Of a stretch of DNA of 37,654 bases, positions 24,490 to 31,211 are shown in pieces. Below the pieces are notes generated by a model that was given only the letters and a program-made list of their open reading frames with translations, was not told where the DNA came from and made no database searches. Source of the DNA: Acidobacteriota bacterium (GTDB lineage: Bacteria > Acidobacteriota > Terriglobia > Terriglobales > Acidobacteriaceae); NCBI GenBank assembly GCA_013289795.1, contig JABCZH010000022.1:1-37654 (forward strand). Reading direction: 5' to 3'. Numbering within the stretch: the first letter of the stretch is position 1; every line of letters starts with the position of its first letter. The translations under genes and the position numbers were made by a program.

Positions 24490-24516
24490 CTATCGGCAGA
24501 AGTTACATAAACTTTA
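24490..24516 (-). promoter_or_regulatory. Distal sigma-28 promoter of flgM
   Basis: Minus strand: TAAA (24516-24513), 15 spacer bases, GCCGATAG (24497-24490), the same two boxes as the proximal site exactly 80 bases downstream. The -35 box contains the TAA stop codon of flgJ (24516-24514). Leader length to flgM would be about 110 bases. Confidence 0.88.
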
Positions 24517-24912
24517 GGGCACCACTCCAGGGTTACGCGCAGGCGCGGCTTGGTTTCCGGCCGCGCCTTTGGTGCGTTCGAAATATTGCGCGATCATGCG
24601 TGCGATCCCAAATCCGCCTCCGGCCACAATGGCCGACGCCAAAGCTTGCGTACCCATATAGTTGTAGTTATCCTCGCCCGCCATGGCTTCCTGCCCGGGC
24701 ACCGAAGCGAAGGTCTTTTCCATCGACTGCAGCAACGTGCCAATCAGTTGCGCTTCAAACTCCCGGGCCGCCTTTTGTCCTCTGCCCAAAGGCGCGTTCG
24801 CCAGAGGCAGCATGCTCGCCCCGGAAACATTTCCGGGAGACAGCCCGGAAGTCCCCGGAGTAAATCCAGAAGAAGTAAAACCAGCAGAAGCAAAACCGGA
24901 AATCGAGCTCAT
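24514..24912 (-). CDS. flgJ: Rod-binding protein, FlgJ N-terminal type
   Basis: A 132-residue protein with a Gly/Ser-rich start (about 1-40) and a rod-binding domain (about 45-115: AAREFEAQLIGTLLQSMEKTF, MGTQALASAIVAGGGFGIARMI). It corresponds to the first half of enteric FlgJ, the rod-assembly scaffold; the muramidase half is absent, as in many phyla, so a separate peptidoglycan hydrolase must open the wall. The ATG shares its A with the flgI stop (TGATG). A short C-terminal tail is Ala/Pro-rich. Confidence 0.9.
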   Translation of the reverse strand: MSSISGFASAGFTSSGFTPGTSGLSPGNVSGASMLPLANAPLGRGQKAAREFEAQLIGTLLQSMEKTFASVPGQEAMAGEDNYNYMGTQALASAIVAGGGFGIARMIAQYFERTKGAAGNQAAPARNPGVVP

Positions 24913-26216
24913 CAGATTACCTCCAGATCGGCTTCGAGCGCGCCCGCAGCCTTGATGGCCTGCAGAATCGAAACCACGTCGCGCGCTGTCGCTCCGATAG
25001 CCTGCAGTCGCGTTACCAATTCTTCCACGCTGGCCCCTTCGTTCAACTCCACGTTGCGCGCCGGAGTTTCGGTCGCCTTAATCTTTGTTTCCGGCAACAC
25101 CTCGGTTTGTCCAGCGCCCAACGCATTTGGCTGTGACGCCCCGTAGGTTGTGGTGACTTCGATCGAGAAAGTCCCGTGAAGAATCGACACCGCTCCGAGG
25201 TGCACGTCCTTGCCCATCACCACCGTGCCGGTCCGTTCGTTGACCACCACTTTGGCTTTACGGCGAACCCGCACTTCAAGGTTTTCGATTCGAGCCAGCA
25301 GGGCTGGAAGATCGCCTACCTTCGACCCGGGAGTTTGAATTTCCACCCGCCGGCTGTCGATCACCGCCGCCGCCGGACTCGCCAGCTCGGCGTTGATGAC
25401 TCCCGCGACCTCCTCGGCTGTCGAAAAGTTTGCTTCATTCAGCAGCAGCGAAAGTCGCGGGAGTTTGGTGAGATCGAGCGAGCTGTCGCGTTCGACCAGT
25501 CCTCCGCTGGGAATGCGTCCGACCGTGGGATGATTCACCTGCTTCGAGTTGGCCACCGATCCCACCGAATATCCGCCAACCACCAGCGGCCCTTGTGCGG
25601 CGGCATAAACCTGCCCATCGGCCGCGTACAGCGGCGTCAACAGCAGCAGCCCGCCCTCGAGACTCCGCGCGTCTCCCGCGGATGAAACTAGCACGTCGAG
25701 CGGCATGCCCGGCCGCGAGAACGGCGGCAGATTTGCAGTCACGAACACGGCCGCAACGTTTTTGACTTGCACCGTCGACTGCACCACCGAGGGAGGAATC
25801 TCCACTCCCATGCGCTGCAGGATGCTGGCCAGCGTCTGAATTGTGAAGTACGTCTGTTGTTTGTCGCCCGTGCCCTTCAATCCCACAACCAGTCCGTAGC
25901 CGATAAGCGAGTTGTAGCGGATACCCTCGACGCTGGCCACGTCGCGGATCAGCACCTTGTGGTCGTGGTTTGGTTTTTGCTGAGCTTGTTCTGGCAGGTC
26001 TAGCTTTGCTTGATCTAGCTTTGGCTGATTCTTCTTTTGTGGGGCTTGCTTCTGATCGTTGCTTCGGCTGTCCAGGATTTTATGATCTAAATTCTGCAAT
26101 TCCTGGCATTCGCCAGCGAGACCGGCCGCTGTCATGATTGCGAATGCAATCAGCGTGAGCATGCACCGTCGCGCCCATCGGATGGCAAACTTAATCTGGC
26201 GACGGAATCGATTCAT
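24912..26216 (-). CDS. flgI: Flagellar P-ring protein
   Basis: FlgI forms the periplasmic P ring around the rod. The 434 residues start with a signal peptide (about 1-37) and contain the family core from IRDVASVEGIRYNSLIGYGL onward, with VVQSTVQVKNVAAVFVTANLPPF and the C-terminal SVEELVTRLQAIGATARDVVSILQAI. Between the signal peptide and the core is an extra segment of about 45 residues (about 40-86) rich in Lys, Gln, Asp and Asn, with a 15-bp tandem duplication in its DNA at 25999-26028. AGGGAG precedes the ATG. It needs FlgA for assembly, encoded two genes upstream. Confidence 0.94.
   Translation of the reverse strand: MNRFRRQIKFAIRWARRCMLTLIAFAIMTAAGLAGECQELQNLDHKILDSRSNDQKQAPQKKNQPKLDQAKLDLPEQAQQKPNHDHKVLIRDVASVEGIRYNSLIGYGLVVGLKGTGDKQQTYFTIQTLASILQRMGVEIPPSVVQSTVQVKNVAAVFVTANLPPFSRPGMPLDVLVSSAGDARSLEGGLLLLTPLYAADGQVYAAAQGPLVVGGYSVGSVANSKQVNHPTVGRIPSGGLVERDSSLDLTKLPRLSLLLNEANFSTAEEVAGVINAELASPAAAVIDSRRVEIQTPGSKVGDLPALLARIENLEVRVRRKAKVVVNERTGTVVMGKDVHLGAVSILHGTFSIEVTTTYGASQPNALGAGQTEVLPETKIKATETPARNVELNEGASVEELVTRLQAIGATARDVVSILQAIKAAGALEADLEVI
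25999..26028. repeat. Tandem 15-bp duplication within flgI
   Basis: Two 15-bp units at 25999-26013 and 26014-26028 agree at 13 of 15 bases and encode the repeated Lys-Leu-Asp-Gln-Ala/Pro-like part of the charged insert of FlgI. The length is a multiple of three, so the frame is kept. Probably a slippage product. Confidence 0.6.
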
Positions 26217-26235
26217 GCATCTCCCTGAAGCTCAC

Positions 26236-26285
26236 AATTTTCAGAAGGCCGGAATTTTTCAGAAACCCGATTTTCATAAGCCGCG
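26236..26285. repeat. Three degenerate 17-bp repeats in flgH-flgI gap
   Basis: Units beginning AATTTTCAGAA, AATTTTTCAGAA and ATTTTCATAA follow each other at about 26236-26252, 26253-26269 and 26270-26285, filling most of the 70 bases between flgH and flgI. The first two agree well and the third less. The function is unknown; it may be slippage-derived spacer DNA in the operon. Confidence 0.45.
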
Positions 26286-26286
26286 A

Positions 26287-27075
26287 TCAGAACCCCACGA
26301 TCCTCAAAATCCATTTCATGATCGGGTTGGGCGAACGCACGCCTTCGCTGATAATGCCTTTGCCTTTGACTTCGACTTCAAGATTGCCCACCTGATTCGA
26401 CGTAACCGTATTCGTGGCATCGAGGTCGCCGGTGCGCACCATGCCGCGCAGGATCACGATCTCGCGCTGATCGTTCATCACGATCTGGCGCTCCGCCTCA
26501 ACCACGAGAGTGCCCGAGGGCAACACCGCAACCACGCGTCCAGTCAGCGTCGTGCTCAAGGCGGTGGTCGAGGTGGCCTGTGCTTTGCCCGTCAGTGCCT
26601 GCGTCGACGTCGGCGAAAACAGGCTGGCAACGCCGCTGGTCTTGATGTGCCCGCCCAGAGCGGTAATTCCCGAGCTCGCCGAAAACGTGCGATTCGTGGC
26701 GACATTGCCGGTATTCGTCGACGAAAGATTCTGCGACACGCTGATCGTCACCAGATCGCCCACCCGCGATGCCTTGTAATCGGTCACTAGATTCGCCAGC
26801 CGGCCATTGTCCGTCCACAAGCTGCCGAGCGTATTGGTGCTTATGTTTGGCTGCACCGGCCCCGAAACTTTCTGCAGATAATCGGCCAGCGAATCTTTCT
26901 TGGGAGACGTAGTCTTCTTCTTTGGACTGGCTTCTACGCCGGGCACAAGCGCTGCCAGCATCAGGACGACCGCTGCCAGCGGAAACACCACGCCGGTTTT
27001 TCTGCGCTGGATTTTTCTTTCGGCGATCGTCGTGGGGCCGAAATTGATTCGCGGGTGAGCTTGAACAACGCTCAT
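26287..27075 (-). CDS. flgH: Flagellar L-ring protein
   Basis: FlgH forms the outer-membrane L ring. The 262-residue protein has the family core (SLWTDNGRLANLVTDYKASRVGD, TLTGRVVAVLPSGTLVVEAERQI, VRTGDLDATNTVTSNQVGN) and ends in WILRIVGF. FlgH is usually a lipoprotein with a lipobox cysteine; here the hydrophobic stretch (about 29-45) ends in PGVEAS and the whole protein has no Cys, so cleavage by signal peptidase I is expected. The part before the hydrophobic stretch is long for a signal peptide (about 28 residues). The ATG overlaps the flgA stop in ATGA. Confidence 0.92.
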   Translation of the reverse strand: MSVVQAHPRINFGPTTIAERKIQRRKTGVVFPLAAVVLMLAALVPGVEASPKKKTTSPKKDSLADYLQKVSGPVQPNISTNTLGSLWTDNGRLANLVTDYKASRVGDLVTISVSQNLSSTNTGNVATNRTFSASSGITALGGHIKTSGVASLFSPTSTQALTGKAQATSTTALSTTLTGRVVAVLPSGTLVVEAERQIVMNDQREIVILRGMVRTGDLDATNTVTSNQVGNLEVEVKGKGIISEGVRSPNPIMKWILRIVGF

Positions 27076-27947
27076 AGCTTCACCTGCACTGCCCCATTCC
27101 CGACGACTTCAGCGCGCAAGACCTGCGGCGTGCTCTTCAAGCGCACCCGCACGTACTGGCCTAATCCGCCGGCATCCAAGCATGTGACGGGCAAGGTAAC
27201 TCGAATCCCGGCCTGATCCCAGGTAAGCATCGCGGTCTCGCCCGGCCTTACCAGCAAAGCAAAACCGGCCGAGCTTTGAACCCTCGTGGAAGATTCGGCG
27301 GAGGACGCTGCATGCGGCGAATTTCCTCGCTGCGTTTCCGGATCGCGTGCCGAAACCATGAACGGCACACAATCCTCCGGGCGGACGCAGTGCAGCAGAA
27401 ACTCCCAGCGTCGCAATCCCGCGTCCCAATCGCTCTTGATCAGTTCGAGTTCCGCGTCTTCCGCGATTCCCTGGATCGCGCCACACTCCAGATTGTTTCG
27501 CCATAAGTGCGAAGACAGCCGGTCGTCCTGCGAGGGCGCAGCTCCCGCGAGGAAATCCGCGATCTCGACGCAGGACTTCGTCGTTCCCGCACGCCGCACC
27601 ATAATGCGATCGGGAATGCGATCCGGAATTTGAAAGCTGGCAGTGTTGCCTGCGTTGTCGCTCACCAGCCCCGCGAACAGCGCACGCACCTGCTGGCCCT
27701 CGACTACGCGCACGGCTCCGGCCCGCGGAGCTTTTCCCATGCTCACTTGTGCCGCCGCCTGGCGTATGTGCGGACAAGCTTCACTCGACAAAAAGTCGGC
27801 CAACGTCAAGTCTTCGCGAGCCGCGTCGACGCTCGCGCGAACCGACACGCCGGCACATGCCGCTTGCGCGGCGCATTGCGGCATCGTTGCAAGCAACACA
27901 CCACTCATCAGCGCCGTGCCAATCCATTTCATGCCACTCCACTTCAT
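27072..27947 (-). CDS. flgA: P-ring assembly chaperone FlgA
   Basis: A periplasmic chaperone for FlgI. I place the start at the ATG at 27947, which begins a signal peptide (MKWSGMKWIGTALMSGVLLATM, cleavage near residue 28) 19 bases after flgG; the frame is open to 28013, inside flgG. The C-terminal part (about 225-290) is the SAF-like FlgA domain: LLVRPGETAMLTWDQAGIRV, then TCLDAGGLGQYVRVRLK. The long N-terminal region (about 30-200) contains a handful of cysteines (for example SEACPH, KSCVEI, NLECGA), which may form disulfides in the periplasm. Confidence 0.88.
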   Translation of the reverse strand: MKWSGMKWIGTALMSGVLLATMPQCAAQAACAGVSVRASVDAAREDLTLADFLSSEACPHIRQAAAQVSMGKAPRAGAVRVVEGQQVRALFAGLVSDNAGNTASFQIPDRIPDRIMVRRAGTTKSCVEIADFLAGAAPSQDDRLSSHLWRNNLECGAIQGIAEDAELELIKSDWDAGLRRWEFLLHCVRPEDCVPFMVSARDPETQRGNSPHAASSAESSTRVQSSAGFALLVRPGETAMLTWDQAGIRVTLPVTCLDAGGLGQYVRVRLKSTPQVLRAEVVGNGAVQVKL

Positions 27948-27966
27948 GGGAACCCGCACCCCGCCG

Positions 27967-28758
27967 CTATCGGCCAAGATTGTTGATGGTCTGCAGCATC
28001 TGATCCGTCGCATTCACTACTCGCGAACTGGCTTCATAAGATCGCTGGGCGACGATCATGTTCACGAATTCGGTGACCACGCTGACGTTCGATTGTTCGA
28101 GCATGCCCTGCACAATGCTGCCCAAGCCTTCACTGCCGCCCGGGGTCCCGACGATGGGTGATCCCGAGGCCGTGGTCTGTAACAGCAGGTTGCCACCAAC
28201 GCTGTTCAGGCCTCCGGGATTGTTGAACAGCGCCAACTGCAACGATCCCACCTGCTGGGCCGCAGTCTGTCCCGCCAAAGTCACGCTGACCGTTCCATCG
28301 GATCCCACGGTAATCGAGGTTGCGCCCGTAGGAATCGCGATCCCGGGCTGCACCGGATCGCCGTCCTGATCCACTAGGTTGCCCGACCCGTCTGTGTGAA
28401 AGCTGCCCGACCGCGTGTAGGCAGTCTCGCCACTCGGCAGAAGAACCTGGAAAAAGCCCTGTCCTTGAATGGTCAAGTCCAAAGGATTTCCAGTCTGGCT
28501 GAAGTCGCCTTGCAGTTGGAGAACTTCCGAGGCGGCAGAGCGAGTTCCTAAACCAACCTGAAGTCCCGCAACCAGCGTGGTCTGCTGCGTCGCTGCCGCT
28601 CCCGGCATGATCAGGTTCTGATAAATAAGATCTTCAAACTGCAGTCGACGGCTGCGAAAGCCGGCAGTGCTCGAGTTCGAAAGATTGTTCGCAATGTTAT
28701 CCAGGTTAAGTTCCTGAGCGGTCATGCCGCTGGCGGCGGTGTAGAGCGCGCGAATCAT
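27967..28758 (-). CDS. flgG: Flagellar distal rod protein
   Basis: The 263-residue distal rod subunit. The N-terminus MIRALYTAASGMTAQELNLDNIANNLSN and the C-terminus (EFVNMIVAQRSYEASSRVVNATDQMLQTINNL, in the usual order) are diagnostic. Length is standard at about 260. GGAGAAG precedes the ATG by six bases. It follows flgF after 32 bases and is followed by flgA. Confidence 0.96.
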   Translation of the reverse strand: MIRALYTAASGMTAQELNLDNIANNLSNSSTAGFRSRRLQFEDLIYQNLIMPGAAATQQTTLVAGLQVGLGTRSAASEVLQLQGDFSQTGNPLDLTIQGQGFFQVLLPSGETAYTRSGSFHTDGSGNLVDQDGDPVQPGIAIPTGATSITVGSDGTVSVTLAGQTAAQQVGSLQLALFNNPGGLNSVGGNLLLQTTASGSPIVGTPGGSEGLGSIVQGMLEQSNVSVVTEFVNMIVAQRSYEASSRVVNATDQMLQTINNLGR

Positions 28759-28790
28759 GAGTTTCTTCTCCAGAAAAAAATTTGTGCAGG

Positions 28791-29528
28791 CTAGACCTTC
28801 GGCAAATCCTGTACTGCAATCTGGTTCAACGACCCGTCAATCGCGGTGAGAGCCCGCGCCAGCATGTCGGTATTGCGCTGCACCATGATCAACTGGACCA
28901 CGCCCTCGGTCGGACTCACGTTCGACGCTTCAAGCGCGCCCTGATGCACCGACGAAGTGGTCACAATCAGCGCGGAGTTTGGGGGAGCGCTGTAGGTGGC
29001 ATCGCCGAGCGCCGTTAGATTTGTCGCCGGCGAAAATTCCGCCAGCCGCAGCTTGTCGACCACTGCGCCTTCGACCGAAATTGTGCCATCCGAACTGATT
29101 GCTACACTTCCGCTCGGCAGTGTCACCGGACCCAGTTCTCCCAGCACGGGATTGCCCTTGCTCGTAACCAGCAATCGTGCGGCTGTAAGGTGCATCTCCC
29201 CGGCGCGCGTGTATAACGTGTCTTGCCCTTGCTGTACTTCCAGAAATCCACCGCCGCCAATGCCGACATCGAGCGGGTTTCCGGTGGCGACAAGATTGCC
29301 CGGAGTCATATCCAAGCGGCTGCCGCTGAGAACGCCAAAATTGTTGACCGCAGAATTGAGCGCGCTGGCGCTTACCCATCCCGTACTTCCCGTCAGCAGA
29401 GAACGAAACGTTGACTGTTGTCCGCGATAGCCAGTCGTCGACAGGTTGGCGATATTGTGAGCGACCAACTCCAGGGCTTGACTCTGCGCGGCAAGGCCGG
29501 CAGTGGCTGCGTAGTATCCGCTGTCCAT
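28791..29528 (-). CDS. flgF: Flagellar proximal rod protein
   Basis: A 245-residue rod protein of the FlgF/FlgG type. The N-terminus MDSGYYAATAGLAAQSQALELVAHNIANLSTTGYRG and the C-terminal EGVVQLIMVQRNTDMLARAL place it in this family; the short length and the position before flgG favour FlgF. It is the first gene of flgF-flgG-flgA-flgH-flgI-flgJ. A weak GG-N10-GC pair on the minus strand (29570-29557) could be a sigma-54 site, but is not close enough to consensus to list. Confidence 0.9.
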   Translation of the reverse strand: MDSGYYAATAGLAAQSQALELVAHNIANLSTTGYRGQQSTFRSLLTGSTGWVSASALNSAVNNFGVLSGSRLDMTPGNLVATGNPLDVGIGGGGFLEVQQGQDTLYTRAGEMHLTAARLLVTSKGNPVLGELGPVTLPSGSVAISSDGTISVEGAVVDKLRLAEFSPATNLTALGDATYSAPPNSALIVTTSSVHQGALEASNVSPTEGVVQLIMVQRNTDMLARALTAIDGSLNQIAVQDLPKV

Positions 29529-29741
29529 GTGGGTTTGCTCCGTCCAACAAGGAAGAGCACGCAGCGCTCCATCTGGAAGGCGGTGGGAAAAGTTATCTGT
29601 AAGGAATGAAAGCCTGACAAGAATGGCGTTCGAAGAAAATTCTTAAGTGGCAGCAGACGAAAGCAGATCTTGCCGGGTAGAAAGATGCCTCCCTGCAAAG
29701 CCTTCCAGACTCATGGCAACACTCATGCCGATCACCGGACT

Positions 29742-30236
29742 CTATGCCAAACCTTTAATCTCAAGCCCAGCCAGCAACAACGCTCCCTCAAACAAAAAGC
29801 CGGTTTGCATCCTGCGCGCGTTCGCTGCAGAGTGGAATTTATAGTTCCCTCCCTTGATCACCGTTGGTACGGAAAGCAGGCAATTGTCACCCATGCCCGG
29901 AATCTTTATTTTGAAATTTCCCGCAACCATGTTGCAGACTTCGCCCAGCGCATCCCAAGTCTCAATCCCAGATTTTTCAACTTCCGTGCCAAGCATCTTC
30001 GACGCCATGCGAATCGCCGACAAAGTGGCGCATTGGATGGTCACAAGGCCGCACATCTTCCCGGCTAGCCCCACCATCGTGGTGACATCGAGTCCCGTAT
30101 CGCTCAACGGCTGAGGCGCCATCTCAAGCTGGCTTCCCAGCATCAGATCGAAGACTTCGCGCGAGGCCAGTTCTAACAACCCGATCCAGTTCTCGGTAGC
30201 TTCCTGCACTGCCACATCGGTGTTCTGCGGCGTCAT
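29742..30236 (-). CDS. cheX: CheX-like CheY-phosphate phosphatase
   Basis: A 164-residue protein of the CheC/CheX/FliY phosphatase fold. The catalytic Glu and Asn appear in WDALGEVCNMVAGN (about 95-108), the E-x-x-N signature that positions water for hydrolysis of phospho-CheY. Two glycine-bearing strands and the C-terminal LLLAGLEIKGL match CheX. GGGGA precedes the ATG by five to six bases. It has its own perfect sigma-28 promoter and stands between the fliN operon and flgF. No cheY or cheA gene lies in the window, so its partner is elsewhere. Confidence 0.88.
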   Translation of the reverse strand: MTPQNTDVAVQEATENWIGLLELASREVFDLMLGSQLEMAPQPLSDTGLDVTTMVGLAGKMCGLVTIQCATLSAIRMASKMLGTEVEKSGIETWDALGEVCNMVAGNFKIKIPGMGDNCLLSVPTVIKGGNYKFHSAANARRMQTGFLFEGALLLAGLEIKGLA

Positions 30237-30269
30237 GTTTTCCCCAAGAATCGAACTCGTCCTCAGGGA

Positions 30270-30296
30270 TTATCGGCAAGACTGGGCGGGACTTTA
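30270..30296 (-). promoter_or_regulatory. Perfect sigma-28 promoter for cheX
   Basis: Minus strand: TAAA (30296-30293), 15 spacer bases, GCCGATAA (30277-30270), an exact match to the FliA consensus in both boxes. The TAA stop of the upstream MshEN-like gene (30296-30294) lies within the -35 box. Transcription would begin near 30262, about 25 bases before cheX. Confidence 0.9.
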
Positions 30297-31211
30297 GACT
30301 GCCGCTGCCTCGAAGGGACGGAGCTCCACCTCGGTGGTTATATGCGCGGGGACGCGCAAAATCAGATTGACCGCGTCTTGCCTGAAACGTTCCAGCCGCA
30401 CCCACAGGTGGTCTCCACACCGTGCCAGCCGGACCTCCTCGGCCCGAAAGTTCGCGGTGTAGTTGCCGATGATGCGCCCGCACTCCACGCCATTTTGCAC
30501 TCCGTCAAAGACCACATCGCTCGCCGTGTGGCGTTGGGCCAGCGCCTGCAAACCCTTTTGCAGCGCGGCCGGAGACACGACGCATGGCTGGGTATGGCAC
30601 CCCAGCATCTGCTCCACTGCGTAAAGCATCGTGTAGTCGATCCCGTCACTGAAGGCGACGAGAAGTGTCGATGTAGATTTCACAAACTCCACCGGAATCA
30701 TCTGAAAGCCTTCGAGTAAAAGCATCGGAATCCCGGTGAATCGTGCCTCACCCAGCGTCTCCACTCCGGTTCGCAATACGGGACATGACCACTGGCGGGC
30801 CAAAGCAGCCGTCACTTGCGGCTCGGTGACGAAGCCCAGTTGCTGCAGCCACTCGCCGATTTTTCTGCTCCCGGCAGCACGCTGCGCCTCGAGCGTGCTT
30901 TTTAGTTGCGCAGCCGTGAGTTGCTGCCGCGACAGAAGTAGCAATCCCAAAGGAACCCGATGCGACTGCACCAGTTCCAGGCGGGGAACGGAACGCTCTC
31001 GGTGCAGAATTTCTACGAGAACGTGCTCTAAACATTCCGACTGGCAATACCAACTTCCCTGCATCCGCGTGCCCCGCTTCCGTCGCCGCATGCGGTTCCA
31101 GCGGCTATGAGCGTGCATGCAGCCGGTGTAGGCGCATCGTGGCGCAAGTTTTTCCCATAAAGCACCGCCAGCCGCACTCCAGGATGCGATGAGCCTGAAA
31201 AGCAAACTCAT
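30294..31211 (-). CDS. Cys4 plus MshEN (GspE N-terminal-like) domain protein
   Basis: A 305-residue protein I cannot assign to a named flagellar family. Near the N-terminus are C26-x4-C31 and C56-x3-C60, separated by a very basic segment (RRRKRGTR), suggesting a zinc site. Residues about 87-215 resemble an MshEN/T2SSE_N domain: VPLGLLLLSRQQLTAAQLKS and KIGEWLQQLGFVTEPQ, then the IPMLLLEGFQMIPVEF half. MshEN domains in other proteins bind cyclic di-GMP through two RLGxxL-type motifs; here the motif Arg is Pro in the first and Lys in the second. The last 90 residues are unassigned. No ATPase domain follows. It overlaps fliN in ATGA, so it is probably made with the switch complex. A cyclic di-GMP effect on motility is inference. 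Confidence 0.75.
   Translation of the reverse strand: MSLLFRLIASWSAAGGALWEKLAPRCAYTGCMHAHSRWNRMRRRKRGTRMQGSWYCQSECLEHVLVEILHRERSVPRLELVQSHRVPLGLLLLSRQQLTAAQLKSTLEAQRAAGSRKIGEWLQQLGFVTEPQVTAALARQWSCPVLRTGVETLGEARFTGIPMLLLEGFQMIPVEFVKSTSTLLVAFSDGIDYTMLYAVEQMLGCHTQPCVVSPAALQKGLQALAQRHTASDVVFDGVQNGVECGRIIGNYTANFRAEEVRLARCGDHLWVRLERFRQDAVNLILRVPAHITTEVELRPFEAAAV

Noticed and set aside
29557-29570. Possible sigma-54 promoter before flgF on the minus strand
   Set aside because: The GG-N10-GC spacing fits, but the surrounding bases differ from TGGCAC-N5-TTGC and the leader would be only about 17 bases. Not strong enough to list.
29713-29728. Sigma-54-like GG-N10-GC on the plus strand
   Set aside because: It points into the 3' end of cheX, where there is no plus-strand gene, and matches the consensus only at the GG and GC pairs.
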